Below, one piece after another: positions 57,272-64,000 of a stretch of DNA of 64,000 nucleotides. Position numbers and translations under genes: made by a program. Numbering within the stretch: position 1 is the first letter of the stretch; each line of letters opens with the position of its first letter. This DNA comes from Rutpela maculata (Eukaryota; Arthropoda; Insecta; Coleoptera; Cerambycidae): contig OW386285.2 in assembly GCA_936432065.2 (NCBI GenBank), positions 412,936,547-413,000,546 on the forward strand, given 5' to 3'. The notes beneath the pieces were generated by a model that was not told where the DNA came from, did not search any database, and saw only the letters and a list, made by a program, of their open reading frames with translations.

Positions 57272-57890
57272 GCCCAATGAGAACACAAACGTTTAAAAGA
57301 CGTTAAAATTAACGATAACCGAACGTTTAGTAACCATTGTACTACGGCGTTGAATCAACGGACGAATGTCCCGCGGTTCAACGTGTATTTCAAAGTATTT
57401 TATAACATTTTTGTAACGTTATATTTAACGTTAATTAACGTTATATGATGACGTTTTTGTAACGTTACATCTATAATATTACTTAACGTTGAAGTTGACC
57501 GCTAGTGAACGTTATAGGATGACGTTTTTGTAACGTTATGAATATAATATTACTTAACGTTGAATTTGACCGCTATTTAACGTTTCAACAACGTTAACTA
57601 ATGATCAAATTCAACGTTAAGTAATATTATAGACATAACGTTACAAAAACGTCATCCTATAATGTTCACTAGCGGTAAAATTCAACGTTAAGTAATATTA
57701 TAGATGTAACGTTACAAAAAGTCATCATATAACGTTAAATATAACGTTACAAAAATGTTATAAAATACTTTGAAATACACGTTGAACCGCGGGACATTCG
57801 TCCGTTGACTCAACGCCGTAATACAATGGTTACTAAACGTTCGGTTATCGTTAATTTTAACGTCTTTTAAACGTTTGTGTTCTCATTGGG
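57272..57890. mobile_element. 619-bp AACGTT-rich palindrome, CCCAATGAGAACAC termini
   Basis: CCCAATGAGAACACAAACGT at the left and ACGTTTGTGTTCTCATTGGG at the right are exact inverses. The arms are near-perfect throughout (CGCGGTTCAACGTG/ CACGTTGAACCGCG; ATGACGTTTTTGTAACGTTA and inverse). About 20 AACGTT hexamers. Confidence 0.9.
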
Positions 57891-58820
57891 ATCAGTATTA
57901 ACATTATTATTGATATGATTGGATAACAACTGAAATAACCACGTTGTATCCCGAGCCACAAAATAATGATCTTTAATCTGATCCCTATAAAATCCGTCCA
58001 TATAAATCGTTGTTCCCTGAAAGAATTATGTTTTTTAATTTCTATAAATTCATAAGGGTATAAGCTAAAGCATGACAAATTATTGCCAGTGGTTTGTATG
58101 TATCGCCATCTACAAATAACTTCTGCAACAAACTACGTGGTAAGCAGGCAAATTTAATGCATTAAGATAGATGTGTAGAAAAACGTTAAAAAAACGTCAA
58201 CATCTACCATTTATTTTACTTGTAGATTTAGAACGTCAGTGTATTTTAATAAGTGGAAAGCATCAGTTATTTTAACGTTGTATACCCTATATTTCCTTTA
58301 TATTTTAACTTATCCACTTGAAATTTGGGGTTCATAAACTACCTGTAAAAATGGATTTTTCGGCATAAAGAATGGTATAAGACCATTTCCGGTTTACCCG
58401 GAAATGACCGCAACTTTCGATTTTTAAATGGAACACCCTGTGCATTTTTACATATTTGGATAAAAGACAACATTCTAAGTATACCCTGAAATTTTCGCGA
58501 ATTTTTGAGTCGATGTTCAGTTTATTTATGCATTTTAAGACATTTGTCTCGAGTGCTTTGGAATACCAAAATTTGTTCTAAGGCAGGTAAAGTCCAAGGG
58601 AAAAATATAATTTTTCCTTTAATTTCATTAATAACTATTTACGAAGCCTCCAAAATTGAACAAATCACTTTTTTATCGAAAACTTTTTTTTTCAAATGGG
58701 AAGGTGGTGGCTCCTAGTGTTCAATAAATTATAGATTTTTTTTCTGAATTCATTTATTAAATTTATTTAAAAATAAAAAATCACTTTCAAAATAATTTTT
58801 ACAAAAAATGAATCACGTAC

Positions 58821-59830
58821 GTATAAAGAAAACGTTTTTTTTATATGTTGTTTATAACCATATATTAAACGTTTAAAACAAACGTTGATAAACACTTAAC
58901 TTTGAACGTTACAGTAACGTTTATTTTTAACACATGCTGTATTTATCATTCATGTCTAACATTAGAAACACGTAAAAAATTAAATTGTTAAATAGTAATA
59001 TGTTAACGTGAAAATCACGCTGGAATTTCACAGACAATTTATTTTTGGTGAATTTTTGTCGTTTTTAGGACGTTAAAAATATACGTTATTTAATAATTCA
59101 CCGAATACATTAAAATAACGTTATGTCTTAAGGCATGATTCATTTTTCGTTAATATCTTACGTTTAAAACTCGTATAAAGAAAACGTTTTTTTATATGTT
59201 GTATATAACCAAATATTCAGTAAAATTTTAAGTAATTAAAACGTTTGAAATAAACGTTGGTAAACACTTAACTCTGAAAGTTACAGTAACGTTTATTTTT
59301 AACACATAATGTATTTATCATTCATGTCGGACATTAAAAACACGTAAAAAATTAAATTGTTAAATAGTAATATGTTAACGTGAAAATCACGGTGGAATTT
59401 CACAGACAATTTATTTTTGGAGAATTTTTGTCGTTTTTAGGACGTTAAAAATATACGTTATTTAATAGTTCACTCAATACGTTAAAATAACGTTATGTCT
59501 TAAGGCATGATTCATTTTTCGTTAATATCTTACGTTTAAAACTCGTATAAAGAAAACGTTTTTTATATGTTGTTTATAACCATATATTCAGTAAAATTTT
59601 ACGCAATTAAAACGTTTAAAACAAACGTTGATAAACACTTAACTTTGAACGTTACAGTAACGTTTATTTTTAACTCATGGTGTATTTATCATTCATGTAT
59701 AACATTAAAAACACGTAAAAAATTTAATTGTTAAATAGTAATATGTTAACGTGAAAATCACGCTGGAATTTCACAGACAATTTATTTTTGGTGAATTTTT
59801 GTCGTTTATAAGACGTTAAAGAGAAACGTT
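58821..59830. repeat. Three ~372-bp tandem units with AACGTT motifs
   Basis: Units start at GTATAAAGAAAACG at 58821, 59173 and 59545. The first unit is about 20 bases shorter, lacking TTCAGTAAAATTTTA. Each holds ACTTAAC...GAACGTTACAGTAACGTTT, GTTAACGTGAAAATCACG and TTTCACAGACAATTTATTTTTGG-like blocks. The last unit diverges near 59815. Satellite-like expansion within a transposon. Confidence 0.9.
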
Positions 59831-60026
59831 AACCCAACATATTAGTTTAACGTTTCTTAATAGTAATTTTAACACTTTAGGTTATTTTGTGCTGTTACAT
59901 TAACGTTTAAAAAACGTTCAGTTGAAAAGGCGTTTAAAAAAAACGTTGTTTTTTCAACCATTAACGTTATTTCAACCAAGGCAACGTTATTTTAACGTTT
60001 TTTTAACTATTGTGTTCTCATTGGGA

Positions 60027-60848
60027 GGAGAGCGTGTCCCTTTTATTTCGTAAAGAATCAGTAAACCAATCGATTGGCATCTTCTTATTTAAAGTACATT
60101 TTTTTAAAGGAAAAATTCGATTTATCAAGTTACGAAATCTATTTACCAGAAGCTCGGACAAATACTTACTATTATTATTATGACCATTATTACTGCTATA
60201 AAAGATACCCCAGTCAGTGTCAAGCAATTGGTTTCTAAGCCTTACTAAACCATGGTTAGTAAATCTCCTGCGAAAAACGACAGACGATGTGTCATTGTTA
60301 CTATATATTTTAATAAATTGTCCAAAATGGTCAGACAGGCAAGGATCTATGACACCTACCTCATAGCCTTCCTCCTCCAAGTTTGTCATAATATTATCAA
60401 TACAGCTGGCGGAGTGGGCTGTCACCCTAGTAAATTCTGAAATTGTTGCTGTCCAAAAGAATTTAGTAGGCATATAAATAAGGTCATTAAGATTACCAGA
60501 GGTAGACCTAAAGTTTATATTAAAGTCTCCGACAAGCACTATTTTATTATATTTATCAGAGAGAAATTCCAAGAGTGCCTCCAGTCTCTCTAAAAATATA
60601 GAGAAATCCCCAACACATGATCTATATAAGGTGATAACCGCTGTCTTGATACTAGGAATCTCAATACCACAGAATTCTGCATTGATTTCGTTGCAAAACT
60701 CTGAGAGTAATAAAGGCTTAAATATAATTTTATTTTTTTTCAAAAAAATGCAAACACCACCGTGTTTGCTTATAGATCTACAGAAGGAACTTGCCAGTAT
60801 GTAACCTGGTAAATTAATATTATCAAGAGCAGCCTGGTTTAACCAGTG
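60027..60848 (-). pseudogene. LINE ORF2: endonuclease part
   Basis: Open frame from the 5' truncation point: HWLNQAALDNINLPGY, SKHGGVCIFLKK, then KIVLVGDFNINF (the conserved GDFN of apurinic-like endonucleases), CIDNIMTNL and LSDHFGQ (the conserved SDH). The frame has no internal stop and runs into the 57272-60026 insertion after NKRDTLSS. About half of the endonuclease (N-terminal, with the first catalytic residues) is missing. Confidence 0.9.
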
Positions 60849-60986
60849 TACATAGCTTATTGTATTTTACTTGCCATCTGATACCCATATCAAGGAGGTA
60901 ATGAAAAAAAAGTAGTCCGCCATCTTGGCGACTGCCGCCATTTTGAACTTTTGATGATGTAATGTGGCCTACGTTGCATTGTCAAT
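60849..60986. repeat. Continuation of the 251-bp tandem repeat
   Basis: TACATAGCTTATTG... AAAGTAGTCCGCCATCTTGG... TTTTGATGATGTAATG, the third unit of the 54676 array beyond the LINE. It ends where homology is lost near 60986. Confidence 0.85.
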
Positions 60987-61084
60987 TAACTTATGATCCC
61001 ATTAAGATGAATTTGGTACCCAATATACATAAACACTACTTCATTTGTTTGTGACTCTCGACCAAGAAGGAAAAAGAATAATTT

Positions 61085-61250
61085 TTAGGTTAGGTTAACC
61101 CAAAGCCACTTTGCCGCAGCACTACTCTAAAGTACAATATTTTGAGGGTATTTGACATTTTTTTCATTTAATTTGATTGAAATTTCTACTGTCGGCAGAT
61201 TTTTGTCAAAAAAAGTGCATATTTTTCCCACTGTGGGCCGTGGTAAAAGA
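61085..61250 (-). repeat. V repeat, copy 2
   Basis: Inverted copy of 53700-53860, including GTTAACCCAAAGCCACTTTG and ATATTTTTCCCACTGTGG. Confidence 0.8.
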
Positions 61251-61322
61251 AAAGAAAATCGAAATAATCGTAAAAGTCAAAAAACTAATTTGTGAGTTAA
61301 TTGTGAGTCAGCATTGTTGAAA

Positions 61323-61923
61323 ATGGTTCAATTTAATAATGGTGAAAAATATGATATGATTAAGAGTTTTATAGAATGCAGAGAAGATTCAAATTTAGGT
61401 TCCGAGCTTTATTTTAATAGGTAAGTTATAGACAGCAAAACTTTGTGCCAAAAGTGACGCATAAATAATATTTTTAGATATCCAGAAAAGAGACAGCCAG
61501 ACATACAAATATTCAAAAGGCTACAACAAAATTTAAAAGAGTTTGGACCATTTGTAAAACCTCGAGCAAAAATATATAATAAAGCTGGTACAGACGCTGT
61601 AGAAAATATCGTTTTAGAAACTGTAAGAGAAAATCCTAATATATCGTCTCGCGAAATACAAAAAAAAAAAAAAAATTCAAATCCTACAAAATTGGGATTA
61701 GTCATCTATACTCAAAACTATATCTATACCCAAACGACTTTCAAAAGCGTTTCGATTTTTGCCAGTGGTTTTTGCGTCAGTGCAATGAAGTGCCAGGATT
61801 TGAAGGAACAATTATATAGACAGACGAGACCCATATAAGCAGTGCCGGAATTATTAATCGGCATAACCACCATGAAAATCCGTGCATACCGCTACAGTTA
61901 ATCGTGTGTACCTACAATGTGTA
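61323..61923 (+). pseudogene. 5' half of a Tc1/mariner-like DDE transposase gene with a 57-bp intron
   Basis: Exon 1 (61323-61420) starts MVQFNNGEKYDMIKSFIECR, the N-terminal helix-turn-helix of the insect DUF4817-type transposases. It ends AATAG at a GTAAGT donor; the acceptor TTTTTAG ends at 61477, and exon 2 resumes in phase with YPEKRQPDIQIFKRLQQNLK. KPRAKIYNKA, VRENPNISSREIQ and, after a frameshift at the A-run 61661-61675, PNDFQKRFDFCQWFLRQC follow. TDETHISSAGIINRHNHH then carries the first catalytic aspartate (TDE). A TAG replaces the W normally before TDE. GTGTAAGC at 61920 may be a second donor, but no further exon follows. The 3' half is absent. Confidence 0.88.
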
Positions 61924-61999
61924 AGCACATTATACAAATTTTTATTGTACAGTACAGTAATTTTGATTGGATTTTTTTCTTGTATATATTATATTAACT

Positions 62000-62146
62000 A
62001 AGGTTATTATGAAAATGAAAGATAATCAAATTTTGAACGAAAAATATTTTATTCATTTTTTACGTATAATGCCTAAACCGTTCATTGTACATAAAAAAGG
62101 AAGAGATCATTTTTGTGCGGAATTTCATTATCTTTCATAATAACCT
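62000..62146. mobile_element. 147-bp MITE, AAGGTTATTATGAAA termini
   Basis: AAGGTTATTATGAAAATGAA at the left and TTCATTATCTTTCATAATAACCT at the right are imperfect inverses. Confidence 0.7.
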
Positions 62147-64000
62147 CAATTGGCCTCCAAGCCATAGAAAGCGCGATATTCGCAAAAAGAAAAACGTTTT
62201 TTGTGAACTTTGACCTTGAATAATTGTTTATGCTGTAGTGATCTCGTTGCCGATTTTTTATATTTTCTTTAAAACACCAAAATAAATCGATTAAAAAAAA
62301 AATAAAGGATATAATTTGTGAGATCAGAAAAGTCTAATTTCATTGGACTATTAAGACCAAAATGTTACATTTTATTCACTAAGGTTTACAAGTGTAGGTT
62401 TTAGGTCTTGTATGTTTATCTTATCGAAGTATTTTGGTATACAGTATCGGAAGATTTTGGATTTGGGTGGCAGGCATAGTTTCAACGGCTTGATAGACCG
62501 CCTAACATAAAGGCGTGTACCAGTGCTCGAGTAGAGGGAGAAAATAATGACGCGCTATTAAGAAAACACGTAAATCATTGATTCATTGCTATTAAAAATG
62601 TACATGTGGTGGGGAAAGCAGGTGGCACGGGTAGGATGTGTTATACGATAAAAAAGAATAGCCTAGTTGCTTCGCTCTCGCTTGCTCTCATTGCCGACCC
62701 AAATGAAACATTTTCTGACACTGTATAACTTGTGCCACTGTGTAAACTAACGCGGGAACCTGAAATATCAAAAAAGTTTTTTTTTACTTTCACCATTTAA
62801 AAAAAATTTAAACTATCTCAAAAACTATTGGGTTTTGCATAATGGATATTATAGTTAAATCAATTGGGAATGCGCTCTACTAACGCCCCCGGAAAGGAAT
62901 ACGTCCACTTACCAGTCACCTTATTATATATAGAAATATCAAACCCTTGATTGTGTTTAAAACTTACAAAAGGTAGTTTTACACATGGTTGCTCTAATCG
63001 CTTTAAGCAACTGTGTAATGTCCTAAAAATAATAGAATTCAATTTCAAAGCAGTTTTTCGTGTATTCTGTTAAAACGTATAATGAAATCCCACGCACATA
63101 TTAAACTTTTTCAGCAAACAAATCAAAGCTTGGTTATCTTTTAGATATTCTACCTCTTAATTATATACTCCGCTGAGTGCGTGTTCTATTCTCGCTCAGC
63201 ACGCCAACGCTCAGTTTCGTGAATAAAAGTTTAATGGGGCGAATTTTGTCCAAAAAAAGTTCATAATTTTCCACTGTGCAGCGGGACAAAGCCTGGCTCC
63301 TGCCAAAACTATGTTCAGTGGAACGGCCGTTCTTTTTAACAATTTCAAGTAATAAACTACTGGCAAAAAAATATTTACCTTCAAACATTTCTGTTAATTT
63401 TATTTTAAATACACATTTATGTTAATGACAGGAGCACGCCTGTCTACAATGAAGGTGGCAGGAAATCATTTTCCATCATTCTGTAATGTCAATAAAGAAC
63501 ACAAAAAATCTCAGCTTTAAACATGTATAGCATTGACCCTTTTTAACATAACTGAAATGCTGCTGCCAAGAAGAGTTCGTCTAGAGACGCACTTTAGAAA
63601 CGGTCCCAGTAAATCGAATAAAAACCCGGTCATAAGCTGGCCCAAACAGGTGAAAATTACGCTCGTTGTTAAGTGATAAATTCTGCATGAAGTGGTGCAT
63701 ATTAGCATAACAACAATTAAGTGATATAGTTAATATCTAATTAATACGGGTGATTAAATTTCTCAGCGCAAAGTGAAAACAGGTTGACACAGACCGAGCA
63801 CTCGAACGACCGAACAACCAGGAAGCAATAATTCAGGCAAGTGGCAGGTATTCGAAAATAACAAAATAAAACTAAGTCCCCTATTTTTATCACTTATCTA
63901 TTTACGATATATGTACTAAAGAATTTCAAAAACAAACCTAGGTCAGGTAATAACTTAAAAATAAGTCAATAAACAAATCTTTCTAGCAATTTTACATATG
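62147..64000. other. Gene-free DNA
   Basis: No confident gene. A minus-strand frame at 63161-63388 starts ATGTTTGAAG before GTAAAT, which could be a donor, but no family is recognised. 63765-63850 (CACAGACCGAGCACTCGAAC) is GC-richer and could be a 5' UTR or promoter-proximal DNA of a plus-strand gene beyond the window; this is speculative. Confidence 0.25.

Larger units (their letters stand above)
57272..60026. mobile_element. 2.75-kb AACGTT-rich composite element inserted in the LINE
   Basis: Same terminal sequence at both outer ends (CCCAATGAGAACACA; TGTGTTCTCATTGGG) and once more internally at 57876-57890. By eye it holds about 46 copies of the palindromic hexamer AACGTT. Its body has the 57272-57890 palindrome, a module shared with W1 (58036-58150), unique AT-rich DNA, and three ~372-bp tandem units. 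No ORF of any length. It breaks the LINE between the endonuclease (60027) and the RT linker (about 57230). About 40 bases at 57232-57271 belong to neither and are unexplained. Superfamily unknown. Confidence 0.8.
55140..60848 (-). mobile_element. 5'-truncated LINE with TSD TACATAG, split by a DNA element
   Basis: A minus-strand non-LTR retrotransposon inserted in the 251-bp tandem array. TACATAG is present at 55133-55139 and 60849-60855. The tandem unit reads CTACATAGCTTATTG without the insertion (54889 region), confirming the target. The 3' tail is a (TATC)n tract (55139-55160) after AAATAAAG on the minus strand. The coding part begins inside the endonuclease domain at the 5' truncation. The 57272-60026 element interrupts it. 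Without that insertion the LINE is about 2.9 kb. Clade: Jockey/CR1-like superclade, not resolved. Confidence 0.92.

Noticed and set aside
58821..59830. CRISPR-like repeat array
   Set aside because: The units are about 372 bp and contiguous with no spacers; the genome is eukaryotic.
1..64000. Integrated virus sequences
   Set aside because: I found no capsid, envelope, polymerase or other virus-type reading frame; the only reverse transcriptase is of LINE type.

Overview
This is nuclear DNA from an arthropod, most likely an insect with a large, repeat-rich, AT-rich genome; order is not determined (a beetle would fit, but nothing here proves it). One convincing host exon is visible. It lies on the minus strand at 21449-22311 and is the first coding exon of a 7SK-capping methyltransferase of the MePCE/Bin3 family, ending at a GT splice donor. 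The methyltransferase exons must lie at lower coordinates, and I could not find them in the window. Almost everything else is transposable-element DNA, much of it inserted into other elements.

Layout: 104-11900 holds separate foldback and hAT-like elements, three of them with readable ends. 12330-17000 is a long-armed repeat (Z1) plus a 2.8-kb foldback inserted into a copy of the recurrent X repeat. 17735-19667 holds a foldback, the 3' end of a LINE and decayed ORFs. 19721-21404 is element Y1, full of ACGACCGTCAC motifs. The Bin3 exon follows. 22846-24241 is a foldback with concentric palindromes. 24468-27261 is a hAT-like element that contains four further insertions. 27455-31170 is a 3.7-kb palindrome with an X copy at its centre. 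31598-45188 carries more foldbacks, a TSO1/CXC-domain fragment and a spliced-type DDE transposase fragment. 45684-54362 carries more X copies, a Helitron-like element, an LTR-like sequence, LINE debris and a second Y. 54676-60986 is a tandem repeat split by a minus-strand LINE (7-bp target duplication), itself split by an AACGTT-rich element. 61323-61923 is the 5' half of another DDE transposase gene with a 57-bp intron.

Nine copies of one ~660-bp repeat (X) punctuate the window. Its terminal hairpin, internal GTCT microsatellite and subterminal inverted repeat match the plan of DINE-1/Helentron-associated elements. No element here looks autonomous: every transposase or reverse transcriptase seen is truncated, frameshifted or has stop codons. 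The main value of the window is its stratigraphy of insertions and several families that I cannot assign to a known superfamily.
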